Shown in pieces: positions 9,275 through 18,624 of a DNA stretch of 64,000 bases. The notes beneath the pieces were generated by a model. That model searched no databases and was not told where the DNA came from. It was given only the letters and a program-made list of their open reading frames with translations. Position numbers and translations under genes: made by a program. This DNA comes from Pectobacterium carotovorum (lineage in GTDB: Bacteria > Pseudomonadota > Gammaproteobacteria > Enterobacterales > Enterobacteriaceae). The first letter of the stretch is position 1. Every line of letters starts with the position of its first letter. The stretch is taken from contig CP066552.1 of the NCBI GenBank assembly GCA_016415585.1, positions 2,666,001 through 2,730,000 of the forward strand. Direction: 5' to 3'.

Positions 9275-10411
9275 ATGGAGTGGAATACCATCAGGGGATT
9301 GGTCCCTGCCTCTGGCGCACAGCCAGATTTTGCAGATTGTCTGGATGCGTTCCCGGTGCTTCAACGCGCCAAAGAGACGCAGCAGGAGCCGCGCTACCAC
9401 GGCGAAGGCGATGTTTGGACACACACCATCATGGTGGTCGAATCGCTATTGCAGCTTCCCGATTACCAGACAGCCACGCGCGAGCAGCAGGAAATCTTGT
9501 TTTTTGCCGCATTGCTGCATGACGTTGCAAAGTACCGCACGACGGTAATTGACCCGGTAACGGGTCAGATTGGTCAACCGGGACATTCGCGCAAAGGCGC
9601 CATCGACGCCCGCGTGCTGCTGTGGGATGCAGGCGTTCCGTTTGCGATTCGGGAAGCGATTTGCCGCTTAATTTCGGTGCATCAGGTGCCGTTTTACTGC
9701 CTTGAGGATGAACGTCGTCGGGTGTCGCCGATCTTTACGATTCGCGAACTGTCATGGCAGTTGAGCATTCCGCTGCTGGCAACGCTGGCGGAAGCCGATA
9801 TGCGCGGACGCATCTGTCAGGATCAAGCGCGCGTGCTCGACAGTATTGAGCTGTTTCGCGAGCTGGCGCGGGAGGAAGGCTGTTACGGCCAACCGAGATC
9901 GTTTGTCGATGCTCATACGCGCCTAAGTTATTTTCGCGGAGCCGATGTTCATCCAGACTACCCACTTTTTCAGGAACCGGGTTCAAAGGTCACCGTGATG
10001 TGCGGTTTGCCGGCTTCGGGAAAAGATACCTGGGTGCGAACACATCGGCCCCATTTACCCGTGGTTTCTTTCGACGATGCGCGAACAGAGTTGGGGCTGA
10101 AACACGGTGAAAACGAAGGGAAAGCGGTGCACTGGGCGACCGACAAAGCGCGTTCACTGCTGCGAACGCACGAACCGTTCGTGTGGAATGCCACGCATCT
10201 CAGCCAGCAAATGCGCACCCGCACGTTGGATCTGTGCTACGCCTACGGCGCAGAAGTGGAGATCGTTTATCTGGAGCGTCCGCGTCAGGAATTGCTGCGC
10301 CGCAATGGGAAACGGGACACCACATTGAGCAACAAAACGCTGCAAGGTATGCTGACGAAATGGGAACTTCCTTCGCCGACAGAAGCGCATAATGTTCACT
10401 ATGAAAGCTAA
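9275..10411 (+). CDS. HD-Pnk: 2',3'-phosphoesterase HD domain fused to 5'-OH polynucleotide kinase
   Basis: About 378 aa, two domains. The N-terminal HD phosphohydrolase domain has His42 and His50 (YHGEGDVWTH) and His82-Asp83 (LLHDVAKYR). The C-terminal P-loop kinase has GLPASGKDT at about 244-252 and a later RPRQELLRRN segment. The same architecture is known from Runella slithyformis HD-Pnk, which heals broken RNA or DNA ends by removing 2',3'-cyclic phosphate and phosphorylating 5'-OH. It follows the ligase gene in an operon. ATG 9275 sits 10 nt after GGAG; ATG 9266, only 1 nt from it, is the alternative. A degraded duplicate lies 2.3 kb downstream. Confidence 0.85.
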   Translation: MEWNTIRGLVPASGAQPDFADCLDAFPVLQRAKETQQEPRYHGEGDVWTHTIMVVESLLQLPDYQTATREQQEILFFAALLHDVAKYRTTVIDPVTGQIGQPGHSRKGAIDARVLLWDAGVPFAIREAICRLISVHQVPFYCLEDERRRVSPIFTIRELSWQLSIPLLATLAEADMRGRICQDQARVLDSIELFRELAREEGCYGQPRSFVDAHTRLSYFRGADVHPDYPLFQEPGSKVTVMCGLPASGKDTWVRTHRPHLPVVSFDDARTELGLKHGENEGKAVHWATDKARSLLRTHEPFVWNATHLSQQMRTRTLDLCYAYGAEVEIVYLERPRQELLRRNGKRDTTLSNKTLQGMLTKWELPSPTEAHNVHYES

Positions 10412-10428
10412 CGTCGCCGTAACGCACT

Positions 10429-10785
10429 TCAACGTGGAAGCGCGGTAAACGGGATCTCGTACTCTGTGAGACCGTTTCTTCCTGCATCAACATACGGTTT
10501 TTCATAGAGCGGTTTATCGTCCTCGAAACGTTCGGGGACGATAAATCCCCCCGCCGCCTTGATTGAAGATTTATGTGAATTTAGCGAGAAGATAGACGCA
10601 TAATCATAATAATGAAATCACACAATTGTCAGGCAATTGCCACCCCAGCCCCAGATGCTTACCCCATCCGGCGTAAAACCGTTGCAGCGAAAATACCCCA
10701 CTGTATCGTTCTCGCCAAGCAGCAGCACGTCTCTGGAGCCCCAAATTTTGTAGCCATTTGAAGCCCTATTATATGCGTTGAGGTC
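10429..10785 (-). pseudogene. coding remnants of unidentified protein(s)
   Basis: On the minus strand one reading frame has protein-like composition interrupted by a TGA at 10618-10620. The upstream part reads IWGSRDVLLLGENDTVGYF then GFTPDGVSIWGWGGNCL. The downstream part reads AAGGFIVPERFEDDKPLYEK then a stretch ending IPFTALPR. No start codon or ribosome-binding site is evident for either part. They may be C-terminal scraps of a gene that once lay here, for example an exported or secreted-system protein, but the family was not recognised. Confidence 0.35.
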
Positions 10786-10925
10786 TCGTTGCTCTTAAAA
10801 TCCTTTACGCCGTATGTCGCTTCTAAGATTATAAAAAAACCTTCGTACAGAAGGGTGCATTACGTAAGTGTGGCTAAGCATTATCGTTTGCAAATCAAAA
10901 TGATTCATATTTTATTTATTAGATA

Positions 10926-11231
10926 TTAAGGTGCTGGTACAACGACAGACCACTCCTTAGTTGGGCTGCCTAAAACAACCAACTCTTCATTTTTAGATAT
11001 AACATATTGTTTATTATACACATATAGAGTTGATTTGTATTTTGCCTTACTCGTAATATGTATAATTCCGCCACTAAATGGTACTTCATCTGGAATGAAG
11101 ATATTTGGAGACCAGTGTGTATCATATAAATCGATATAAATGTAATTATTTACTTTCAATGCATCATTTAGTTGTGATTGCGTTATATCCTTTCCATTTG
11201 AAAAATCTAAATTTGTAAAATACTCATTCAT
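10926..11231 (-). CDS. orphan small hypothetical protein
   Basis: 101 aa beginning MNEYFTNLDF and ending VVVPAP, with many aromatic and beta-prone stretches and no membrane helix. The ATG at 11231 is preceded by a strong GAGGGG site 6 nt upstream, so it looks translated; a further in-frame start at 11246 lacks this. It sits in a clearly AT-rich insert between the intact and broken RNA-repair copies, with base composition unlike its neighbours, which suggests acquisition. No family was recognised. An orphan immunity-type protein is conceivable from size and context but is not shown. Confidence 0.6.
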   Translation of the reverse strand: MNEYFTNLDFSNGKDITQSQLNDALKVNNYIYIDLYDTHWSPNIFIPDEVPFSGGIIHITSKAKYKSTLYVYNKQYVISKNEELVVLGSPTKEWSVVVPAP

Positions 11232-11476
11232 ATAAACCCCTCGCATTCATTGATTTGACATAAAATACACAACGACTTTAATTGGTATTATTATGTATAG
11301 CTCAATAGAATAAATAATCAATGAAAAAATCTATATTTACCCTAACCATCGATAAATTAAAAACATTCGTTCATCACCAAAAATAAATCAATATTATATT
11401 TAAAAAGCATGATATTAAAATTAAATCATTTACAATTTAATATATACACCATAAATAATTCGAGTTACATGATAAA
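11232..11476. other. AT-rich spacer ahead of the second RNA-repair copy
   Basis: Very AT-rich, no gene seen. It probably contains the promoter of the minus-strand orphan gene. Its right end carries the terminal motif of the dispersed repeat family (ATAAATAATTCGAG, 11451-11464), immediately before homology to the RNA ligase gene resumes. Confidence 0.5.
11451..11472 (-). repeat. terminal fragment of the dispersed intergenic repeat
   Basis: ATAAATAATTCGAGTTACAT matches the end motif (CCTAAATAATTCGAGT) of the full repeats at 22784 and 36219. It marks the left junction of the duplicated cassette copy. Confidence 0.6.
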
Positions 11477-11614
11477 ATTTTACCGAATCAACTGGCTGAA
11501 GGCGTTGATTTGTACGCGCCTTGTCCACAAGTATCCTGGGAAATGCTGGGGCTGAATACGCTGCGTTCTTTAGACGCACTCGCCACCGCCATGCCCGATA
11601 AGCAAGGAGTATGA
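11477..11614 (+). pseudogene. RNA ligase 3' fragment (second copy)
   Basis: About 45 codons nearly identical to the end of the intact ligase gene (from copy-1 position 9133), including the TGA that overlaps the following HD-Pnk start. The nucleophile, motif IV and motif V regions are all missing, so no ligase can be made from this copy. Confidence 0.9.
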
Positions 11615-11619
11615 TTATC

Positions 11620-12692
11620 ATGGAGTGGAATACCATCAGGGGATTGGTCCCTGCCTCTGGCGCACAGCCAGATTTTGCTGATTGTCTGGATGCGTTCCCG
11701 GTGCTTCAACGCGCCAAAGAGACGCAGCAGGAGCCGCGCTACCACGGCGAAGGCGATGTCTGGATACACACAATGCTGGTTGTCGAGTCGCTATTACAGC
11801 TTCCCGATTATCAGACAGCCACGCGCGAACAGCAGGAGATACTGTTTTTTGCCGCGTTGCTGCATGACGTTGCGAAATACCGAACGATAGTGATCGATCC
11901 GGTGACAGGGATAATTGGTCAACCGGGGCATTCGCGTAAAGGAGCGATCGACGCTCGGGCGCTACTGTGGGACGCTGGCGTGCCGTTTGCGATTCGGGAA
12001 GCGATTTGCCGGTTAATTTCGGTGCATCAGGTACCGTTTTACTGCCTTGAGGATGAGCGCCGCCGGGTGTCGCCGATCTTTACGATTCGCGAATTGTCCT
12101 GGCAGTTGAGCATTCCGCTACTGGCAACGCTGGCGGAGGCCGATATGCGCGGGAGGAAGGCTGCTACGGCCAACCGAGAGCGTTTGTCGATGTCCATACG
12201 CGCCTGAGCTATTTTCGCGGAGCCGATGTCCATCCAGACTATCCACTGTTTCAGGAACCGGGTTCAAAGATCACCGTGATGTGCGGTTTGCCGGCTTCGG
12301 GAAAAGATACTTGGGTGCGAACACATCGGCCCAATTTACCCGTGGTTTCTTTCGACGATGCGCGAACAGAGTTGGGGCTGAAACACGGTGAAAATGAAGG
12401 GAAAGCGGTGCACTGGGCGACCGACAAAGCGCGTTCACTGCTGCGAACACACGAATCATTTGTGTGGAACGCTACGCACCTGAGCCAGCAGATGCGCGCC
12501 CATACGTTGGATCTGTGCTATGCCTACGGTGCAGAAGTGGAGATCGTCTATCTGGAGCGTCCACGTCAGGAATTGCTGCGTCGCAACGGTAAACGGGACA
12601 CTACGTTGAGCAATAAAACGTTGCAGGGGATGCTGACAAAATGGGAACTTCCATCGCCGACGGAAGCACATGATGTTCGCTATGAAAGCTAA
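11620..12692 (+). pseudogene. HD-Pnk, second copy, frameshifted by a 64-bp deletion
   Basis: Close duplicate of 9275-10411 with scattered substitutions. Relative to copy 1 it lacks 64 bp between two GCGCGG hexamers (copy-1 positions 9802-9807 and 9866-9871). This shifts the frame after the HD domain and brings a stop at 12205-12207. The HD half, with its His and HD residues, stays open as about 195 codons from ATG 11620. The kinase half reopens from GTG 12276 with the P-loop GLPASGKDT intact. A free-standing HD domain and a free-standing kinase could in principle be made, but loss of function of the fusion is the simpler reading. Confidence 0.88.
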
Positions 12693-12869
12693 GCAATTCA
12701 TTTAAGGAGGGAAACGGCGTCATATCCCACCAAAATGGAAACAATTAAATGATAACTCAAAAAGTGAATATTTATCGCGCGGAATATCATGCGAACGGCT
12801 GAGATATTCCACGCCAAATTATGTTTGCGGCTTTATCTGAAAGTACGCCTTGGTATTATTTTTTTACAC

Positions 12870-13127
12870 TTATACAGGCGTGTTTAATAAGCTCTCAACC
12901 GGGGGAGGAACTTGCAGATAAAAGCCCTGTTCCTGCAGCGCAAGTTTCACTTTTTCTATATCGGCATTCGCCAGTTTTTTACGCCCATCCAGCGGTAAGA
13001 GCATGGCTAACTGCGGCGTGCCGAAACTTTTCATTAATTCTTCTGGCACGCGTGAGAAATCGTCTTTTTTTTCAACATAAAGATAGGTCTGATCGCGTTT
13101 CGCACTTCGATAGATCACACAAAACAT
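12870..13127 (-). CDS. ycgL: YcgL family protein
   Basis: 85 aa starting [20 protein letters not shown], the conserved N terminus of the small UPF0745/YcgL family, whose function is unknown. The ATG at 13127 is preferred over an upstream in-frame ATG (13157) because the family begins with MFC or MIC. Its position divergent from and next to minC is the same as in E. coli, which supports the assignment. Confidence 0.93.
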   Translation of the reverse strand: MFCVIYRSAKRDQTYLYVEKKDDFSRVPEELMKSFGTPQLAMLLPLDGRKKLANADIEKVKLALQEQGFYLQVPPPVESLLNTPV

Positions 13128-13263
13128 TTTTTTTACTCTATTTGATGGGAATGCCATCTTGCCTGTATATAATTGTGACTATAACATGCTTACAGCGCTC
13201 TGGAATATCATGCCTTAAATGTTACTCTAGGGATTAAAAGATGCTGAAAATGAGTCAGGATAG

Positions 13264-13950
13264 ATGTCACAAACGCCAATAGAGCTAAAAGGCAGCAGCT
13301 TTACCTTATCGGTTGTTCATTTGCATGATTCCCAACCCGAGGTAATTTACCAGGCACTACAGGAAAAAATAGAGCAGGCGCCTGCTTTCCTGAAAAATGC
13401 CCCCGTTGTGATTAATGTTGCTGCATTAACAGCGGAAACGGACTGGATAAAATTACAGCAGGCCATTTCGTCAACTGGCCTGCATGTCGTTGGCGTCAGC
13501 GGGTGTACCGACGACGCATTAAAGAAAATCATTGCGCAGGCGGGGCTTCCCCTTCTGAGCGAAGGTAAAGCACAACGCCGGGTCGTCGAGCCCATCGCCG
13601 CCGTTCCTCCTGCGGTGAAAACGAAAGTCATCAGTCCCCCCGTTCGTTCCGGCCAACAGATTTACGCCCGGAACTGTGACTTAATCATCACGAGCAACGT
13701 GAGCGCGGGTGCTGAGGTGATTGCCGATGGCAATATTCATATTTATGGCATGATGCGCGGCCGAGCCCTCGCAGGCGTTTCTGGCGATGTTCAGTGCCAG
13801 ATATTCTGTACGCATCTGGCCGCAGAACTGGTTTCGATTGCTGGCCGTTACTGGCTGAGCGATCAGATTCCTGAAGCGTATTTTGGGCAGCCAGCACGGA
13901 TCAATCTGAACCAACTGGACAATGTTTTAACGATAAAACCTCTAGACTAG
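13264..13950 (+). CDS. minC: septum-site determining protein MinC
   Basis: 228-aa FtsZ-polymerisation inhibitor. The N-terminal domain (1-105) starts [21 protein letters not shown] Pro-rich linker (around 115-125, [13 protein letters not shown]) leads to the C-terminal beta-helix domain with [10 protein letters not shown] and [13 protein letters not shown], which dimerises and binds MinD. It is the first gene of minCDE; minD begins 20 bp after the stop. It acts at the membrane with MinD to block division at cell poles. Confidence 0.98.
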   Translation: MSQTPIELKGSSFTLSVVHLHDSQPEVIYQALQEKIEQAPAFLKNAPVVINVAALTAETDWIKLQQAISSTGLHVVGVSGCTDDALKKIIAQAGLPLLSEGKAQRRVVEPIAAVPPAVKTKVISPPVRSGQQIYARNCDLIITSNVSAGAEVIADGNIHIYGMMRGRALAGVSGDVQCQIFCTHLAAELVSIAGRYWLSDQIPEAYFGQPARINLNQLDNVLTIKPLD

Positions 13951-13970
13951 AATCTCCCAAGGAAACATTT

Positions 13971-14783
13971 ATGGCACGCATCATTGTTGTTACATCGGGT
14001 AAAGGGGGCGTTGGCAAGACCACATCAAGCGCGGCCATTGCTACCGGTTTAGCCCAGAAAGGAAAAAAGACGGTTGTCATCGATTTTGACATTGGTCTGC
14101 GTAACCTCGACCTGATCATGGGATGTGAGCGTCGCGTGGTGTATGACTTCGTCAACGTTATTCAGGGTGATGCCACGCTGAATCAAGCGCTGATCAAAGA
14201 TAAGAGAACGGATAATCTCTACATTCTGCCAGCATCTCAAACGCGTGATAAAGATGCGTTAACGCATGAAGGCGTAGAGAAAGTGCTCAACGATCTGGGC
14301 GACATGGAATTCGATTTTATCGTGTGTGACTCACCCGCCGGGATTGAAACCGGTGCGTTGATGGCGCTCTATTTCGCCGACGAAGCGATTATCACCACCA
14401 ACCCGGAAGTCTCTTCCGTTCGCGACTCCGACCGTATTCTGGGCATTCTGTCTTCGAAATCACGTCGTGCAGAACGTTCTGAAGATCCGATTAAAGAGCA
14501 TCTGCTGTTGACGCGCTACAACCCAGGCCGGGTGAGCCGTGGCGACATGCTGAGTATGGAAGACGTTCTTGAAATTCTGCGGATTCCGCTGGTTGGCGTA
14601 ATCCCAGAAGACCAATCTGTGCTCCGCGCTTCTAACCAGGGCGAACCCGTCATTCTGGATGCGGAAGCCGATGCAGGCAAAGCCTACGCGGATACCGTTG
14701 AACGTCTGCTTGGCGAAGAGCGTCCTTTCCGTTTTGTTGAAGAAGAGAAGAAGGGTTTTCTTAAACGACTTTTTGGGGGATAA
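13971..14783 (+). CDS. minD: septum-site determining ATPase MinD
   Basis: 270-aa ParA/MinD-type ATPase with the deviant Walker A GKGGVGKTT (residues 10-18). It ends in an amphipathic membrane-targeting helix (EEKKGFLKRLFGG). ATP-bound MinD dimerises on the inner membrane, recruits MinC and is displaced by MinE. AAGGAAAC precedes the ATG. The start of minE lies 3 bp after the stop, so the two are probably translationally linked. Confidence 0.99.
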   Translation: MARIIVVTSGKGGVGKTTSSAAIATGLAQKGKKTVVIDFDIGLRNLDLIMGCERRVVYDFVNVIQGDATLNQALIKDKRTDNLYILPASQTRDKDALTHEGVEKVLNDLGDMEFDFIVCDSPAGIETGALMALYFADEAIITTNPEVSSVRDSDRILGILSSKSRRAERSEDPIKEHLLLTRYNPGRVSRGDMLSMEDVLEILRIPLVGVIPEDQSVLRASNQGEPVILDAEADAGKAYADTVERLLGEERPFRFVEEEKKGFLKRLFGG

Positions 14784-14786
14784 ATT

Positions 14787-15056
14787 ATGGCTTTACTGGA
14801 CTTCTTTCTGTCCCGCAAAAAAACGACAGCCAATATTGCCAAGGAACGGCTGCAAATTATTGTCGCGGAGCGACGCCGGGGAGATAGCGAACCCCATTAT
14901 CTGCCGCAATTAAAGCGAGACATTCTTGAGGTTATCTGTAGATATGTACAGATCGACCCTGAGATGGTGACGGTTCAGCTTGAGCAAAAAGGAGATGATA
15001 TTTCCGTGCTTGAGTTGAACGTTACATTACCGGAAGCGGAAGAAACGCCTAAATGA
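14787..15056 (+). CDS. minE: cell division topological specificity factor MinE
   Basis: 89-aa protein. The N terminus [20 protein letters not shown] gives the membrane-binding and MinD-ATPase-stimulating helix, and the rest is the topological-specificity dimer domain. It drives pole-to-pole oscillation of MinCD. It is the last gene of the operon and is followed by a hairpin. Confidence 0.99.
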   Translation: MALLDFFLSRKKTTANIAKERLQIIVAERRRGDSEPHYLPQLKRDILEVICRYVQIDPEMVTVQLEQKGDDISVLELNVTLPEAEETPK

Positions 15057-15068
15057 TTTTTCTGCTGT

Positions 15069-15098
15069 GATATCCCCTGCTTTTACGTAGGGGATATC
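15069..15098 (+). terminator. hairpin after minCDE
   Basis: Perfect 10-bp stem GATATCCCCT/AGGGGATATC with a 10-nt loop, 12 bp after the minE stop. The T-run is weak, so it may act as a transcript-stabilising structure or an imperfect terminator. Confidence 0.65.
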
Positions 15099-15276
15099 TA
15101 TTCCCGTCATACATCAAACTAAGTGCATTTCATTTCACAATAGACTGTATATTTAGCCAGTTTTTTATTTCTTATTTTATTTTTTTCACCGTATTCTTAT
15201 CACCCTATTTGCTGCTTTTTTATGATTACATCATCACAGCAAATAAGGCGTATTGATAAGACGTGTTTACTGGTGA

Positions 15277-16401
15277 TTAATAGCCCTGCACAATTTCACG
15301 CAGTTCATCACCATATAACTGACCGCGCCAGCCAGACAACATTTCCGGCATCCCCGCATCTTGCCCACTTAATTTCCAGTGCCAGTTCAGCAGACGATTA
15401 ATTTGGCGACGTGAGGCCAAAAGCTCGGCGGATAATCCACTCTGTTCGCTCACGCGCTGCACTAGCGCTTTGATATCTTTAAACGCCTTTTTATAGCCGG
15501 GATAGTCGATTAAATTCATCACCGGAGGTGGGCAATCCGCATCAGCAATACCGTCCGTCTGTGTAACACAGTCCAACAGCGTTTTGCCGTGGTAGCGGAT
15601 TTCAGGGCCGCTCAGCCCCAGCGAGCTCAGTTCACCCAGCGACGTCGGCAGACAACGCGCCACCTGCAAGAGGTTCTCTTCACGTACGACAAAATTCACC
15701 GCGCTGTCTCGCTCGCGCGCTTTACGCAAACGCCACTCAGCCAGACGCTGAAGGCAAGCCAGATTTCGGCCACGCAGCTGCCAGGCGTTGCCAAATTCGC
15801 GATAGGCCAGCGCCGGTGCCAGAATATCCTGCTTACGCTGACACAGCAGGAGACACTCATCCAGCGCGGCATTTATCCACCCTGCGGCTTCCGTGTCTGC
15901 CACCAGTTGAATAGCCATCGGCAACAGATAGAACACATCGGCAGCAGCATAATCACACTGTTTTTCGCTCAGCGGACGAGCAAGCCAGTCCGTTCTCGAC
16001 TCGCTTTTATCCAACGTCACGCCCATGTAATCGGCCACCAGCGCAGCAAAACCATATGAGAGCGGCTTGCCTAAAAATGCGGCCAGAATCTGTGTATCAA
16101 TGAAAGGCGTCGGCAGCGTTCCAAACGCATTGAGAAACACTTCCAGATCTTCGCTGCCCGCATGCAGGAATTTAGTGACCTGTTCATCACGCAGTAACGC
16201 TTGAAAAGGGGCCCAGTCGGTAATCGTTAACGGGTCGATAAGTGAAAGCTGTTCGCCGTCATACAATTGAATCAACCCTAATTGCGGATAATACGTGCGG
16301 GTTCTGACGAACTCCGTGTCCAATGCTACCTGCGGAAAGCGTCGCGCCTGGGAGCAAACCTGTTGTAACCCGATGTCGGAAGTGATCAACTGATAATTCA
16401 A
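15277..16401 (-). CDS. rnd: ribonuclease D
   Basis: 374-aa 3'-5' exoribonuclease of the DEDD superfamily that trims tRNA and other stable RNA precursors. The exonuclease domain begins with LDTEF (Asp28, Glu30). The second and third acidic motifs (HAGSEDLEVF; YAAADVFYLLPM) are present. One or two HRDC domains make up residues about 205-370. It is convergent with minE. The gene order minE-rnd-fadD is conserved in enterobacteria. Confidence 0.97.
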   Translation of the reverse strand: MNYQLITSDIGLQQVCSQARRFPQVALDTEFVRTRTYYPQLGLIQLYDGEQLSLIDPLTITDWAPFQALLRDEQVTKFLHAGSEDLEVFLNAFGTLPTPFIDTQILAAFLGKPLSYGFAALVADYMGVTLDKSESRTDWLARPLSEKQCDYAAADVFYLLPMAIQLVADTEAAGWINAALDECLLLCQRKQDILAPALAYREFGNAWQLRGRNLACLQRLAEWRLRKARERDSAVNFVVREENLLQVARCLPTSLGELSSLGLSGPEIRYHGKTLLDCVTQTDGIADADCPPPVMNLIDYPGYKKAFKDIKALVQRVSEQSGLSAELLASRRQINRLLNWHWKLSGQDAGMPEMLSGWRGQLYGDELREIVQGY

Positions 16402-16457
16402 AACGTCATTCTCTTGGTTGTTTTTACTTTACGGTTCTGGATGAATCCGTATCGCTA

Positions 16458-16485
16458 TAAAAAAGAACGCCGGATAAACCGGCGT
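16458..16485 (-). terminator. terminator after fadD
   Basis: On the minus strand the stem ACGCCGG/CCGGCGT with loop TTTAT is followed by TCTTTTTT. It is located between the fadD stop and rnd. Confidence 0.88.
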
Positions 16486-16541
16486 GAAAACATCATATCG
16501 CGTCCTGCCTCTCTCTAGCAGTCGTTTTTCGCGGAAAATCG

Positions 16542-18227
16542 TCAGGCGGCAGCGTCTCTCTTTGCCTTCTTCTCGTCACGTAATTCGCGGCGCAGGATTT
16601 TCCCGACGTTGGATTTCGGCAAATCGTCGCAGAATTCAATCTCTTTCGGCACTTTATAGCCAGTAAGATTACGACGGCAGTGCGTGATAAGTTCCTCTTT
16701 CGTTAACGAGCGATCACGCCTTACCACAAAGGCTTTTACTGCCTCACCGGAGACCTCATTTTCCACCCCAATCACTGCCGACTCGGACACTTTGGGATGG
16801 CGACTGATAACATCTTCAATCTCCGTCGGATAGACGTTAAAGCCGGAGACCAGAATCATGTCTTTCTTGCGATCGATGACCCGCAGGAATCCTTCATCGT
16901 CAGAAGTGACGATGTCACCCGTTGCCAGCCAGCCATCTTTTAACACGTCGTCTGTAGCAGCAGGCTGCTGCCAGTACCCTAACATCACCTGCGGCCCGCG
17001 CACCCAGAGTTCACCTGATTCGCCCGGCCCAACATCGTTACCGTTGTCGTCAATGATTCTGACATCCGTTGATGCCACCGGCAGCCCGATGCTGCCGCTG
17101 TAATGCTTGAGATCATAAGGGTTCACGGCCACCAGAGGGGAACTTTCTGTTAACCCATATCCCTCAAGCAGATGTTTACCCGTTAACTTCTCCCAGCGTT
17201 CCGCTACCGCCCGCTGCACCGACGCACCGCCGCCAACGGACAATCGCAGTGTCGAGAAATCGAGCTCATGAAACTCTTTATTATTTAACAACGCATTAAA
17301 CAGCGTATTGACGCCCGTAATCGCAGTAAAAGGATACTGTTTCAATTCTTTTACTACTGCAGGAATATCGCGGGGATTGGTGATCAGCAGATTCTGTCCG
17401 CCCAACTCAAAGAACAGCAGGCAGTTAGCCGTCAAAGCAAAAATATGGTACAGCGGCAACGCCGTTACCACCCATTCATTTCCTTCTCTCAATACCGGGC
17501 CATAAGCCGCAAGGCACTGTGCCAAATTCGCCTGCATATTGCGGTGTGTGAGCATGGCGCCCTTAGCCACCCCCGTCGTGCCGCCGGTATATTGCAGAAA
17601 GGCGAGATCGCTATTGATGATATCAGGCCGAACATACTGCTGGCGTCGCCCTTCCTGCAAAACACGACGAAACGATATCGCATCCGGCAGATGATACTTG
17701 GGCACTAGCCGCTTAATGTATTTCACTACGAAGTTAACCAGCGTGCCTTTTGCCGTGGATAGCTGGTCACCCATGCGAGTCAGGATAACGTACTTCACCG
17801 CCGTGTTATGAACGACTTTTTCCAGCGTATGCGCGAAGTTAGACACGATAACAATCGTGCTGGCACCGCTGTCTTTTAGCTGGTGTTCCAGTTCCCGTGG
17901 CGTATACAGTGGGTTAACGTTGACAACCACCATACCCGCACGCAACACGCCAAACAGCGCCACGGGATATTGCAGCAAATTGGGCATCATCAACGCCACA
18001 CGATCGCCTTTCTGCAATTTAAGCTGGTTTTGCAGGTAGGCCGCAAACGCCCGGCTCCGCTCCTCCAGCTTACGAAACGTCATCACCTCACCCATATTGA
18101 TAAATGCAGGTCGATCGGCATAACGTCTCACACCATTTTCAAACATGTCAATCAACGACGAATAGCGGTCTGGATCGATTTCCGCCGGCACATCCGCCGG
18201 ATAGCGTGATAACCAAATTTTTTCCAA
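16542..18227 (-). CDS. fadD: long-chain fatty acid--CoA ligase
   Basis: Adenylate-forming enzyme that activates exogenous long-chain fatty acids at the inner membrane for beta-oxidation. The P-loop-like AMP-binding motif [11 protein letters not shown] and later [18 protein letters not shown] and [13 protein letters not shown] are clear. The open frame extends to ATG 18263. A TTG at 18227, preceded by GGGAG, gives a 561-aa protein starting [13 protein letters not shown], equal in length and position to the TTG-started E. coli enzyme, and is preferred. A FadR-like operator lies about 75 bp upstream. Confidence 0.95.
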   Translation of the reverse strand: MEKIWLSRYPADVPAEIDPDRYSSLIDMFENGVRRYADRPAFINMGEVMTFRKLEERSRAFAAYLQNQLKLQKGDRVALMMPNLLQYPVALFGVLRAGMVVVNVNPLYTPRELEHQLKDSGASTIVIVSNFAHTLEKVVHNTAVKYVILTRMGDQLSTAKGTLVNFVVKYIKRLVPKYHLPDAISFRRVLQEGRRQQYVRPDIINSDLAFLQYTGGTTGVAKGAMLTHRNMQANLAQCLAAYGPVLREGNEWVVTALPLYHIFALTANCLLFFELGGQNLLITNPRDIPAVVKELKQYPFTAITGVNTLFNALLNNKEFHELDFSTLRLSVGGGASVQRAVAERWEKLTGKHLLEGYGLTESSPLVAVNPYDLKHYSGSIGLPVASTDVRIIDDNGNDVGPGESGELWVRGPQVMLGYWQQPAATDDVLKDGWLATGDIVTSDDEGFLRVIDRKKDMILVSGFNVYPTEIEDVISRHPKVSESAVIGVENEVSGEAVKAFVVRRDRSLTKEELITHCRRNLTGYKVPKEIEFCDDLPKSNVGKILRRELRDEKKAKRDAAA

Positions 18228-18301
18228 GACGTCACTCCCGAGATATTTTTTTAGCGGCATCATCGTCGCCCTCAGAGGCTTATTGTTATTAACATTATTT
18301 T

Positions 18302-18318
18302 AACTCAGCTTACCAGTT
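18302..18318 (-). promoter_or_regulatory. candidate FadR operator for fadD
   Basis: Minus-strand 17-mer AACTGGTAAGCTGAGTT. The left half matches the FadR half-site AACTGGT fully and the right half matches 4 of 7. The position upstream of fadD suits repression relieved by acyl-CoA, as known for E. coli fadD. Confidence 0.45.
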
Positions 18319-18372
18319 AGCTAACAAACAATGTTAAGGTTGCGAGAGCGATCACTAATTTATTCTTTATTC

Positions 18373-18405
18373 AAAAAAAATCAGGCAACCTGCATCGCCT
18401 GATTT
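18373..18405 (-). terminator. terminator after yeaY
   Basis: Minus-strand stem AAATCAGGC/GCCTGATTT (10-nt loop) followed by a run of eight T. It lies between the yeaY stop and the fadD promoter. Confidence 0.8.
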
Positions 18406-18424
18406 CTTCACACCGAACTAAATA

Positions 18425-18600
18425 ATTTTAGAATCTACCCCATAGGGCGTTATTGGCACAGTCAGTTTGGACACGGACAGTGCGGAAAAACCGGAGCGTA
18501 CATGTAGTACGTGAGGATTATTCGCTACACTCACCCTGCGGGCCGCCACAAGTGGCGTTCAAACGCAATTGCGTTTGTGTGAGCACTGCTCAGGTTCAAA
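18425..18600 (+). repeat. dispersed intergenic repeat, second type
   Basis: GC-rich, partly palindromic stretch between yeaY and fadD, ending GGTTCAAAATGACAAGTAAA. The internal motif CACCCTGCGGGCCGCCACAA is shared, with changes, at 32500-32530 after manZ. It looks like a non-coding intergenic repeat of this genus; no gene is present. Confidence 0.5.
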
Positions 18601-18624
18601 ATGACAAGTAAAATAGCCCTATTC

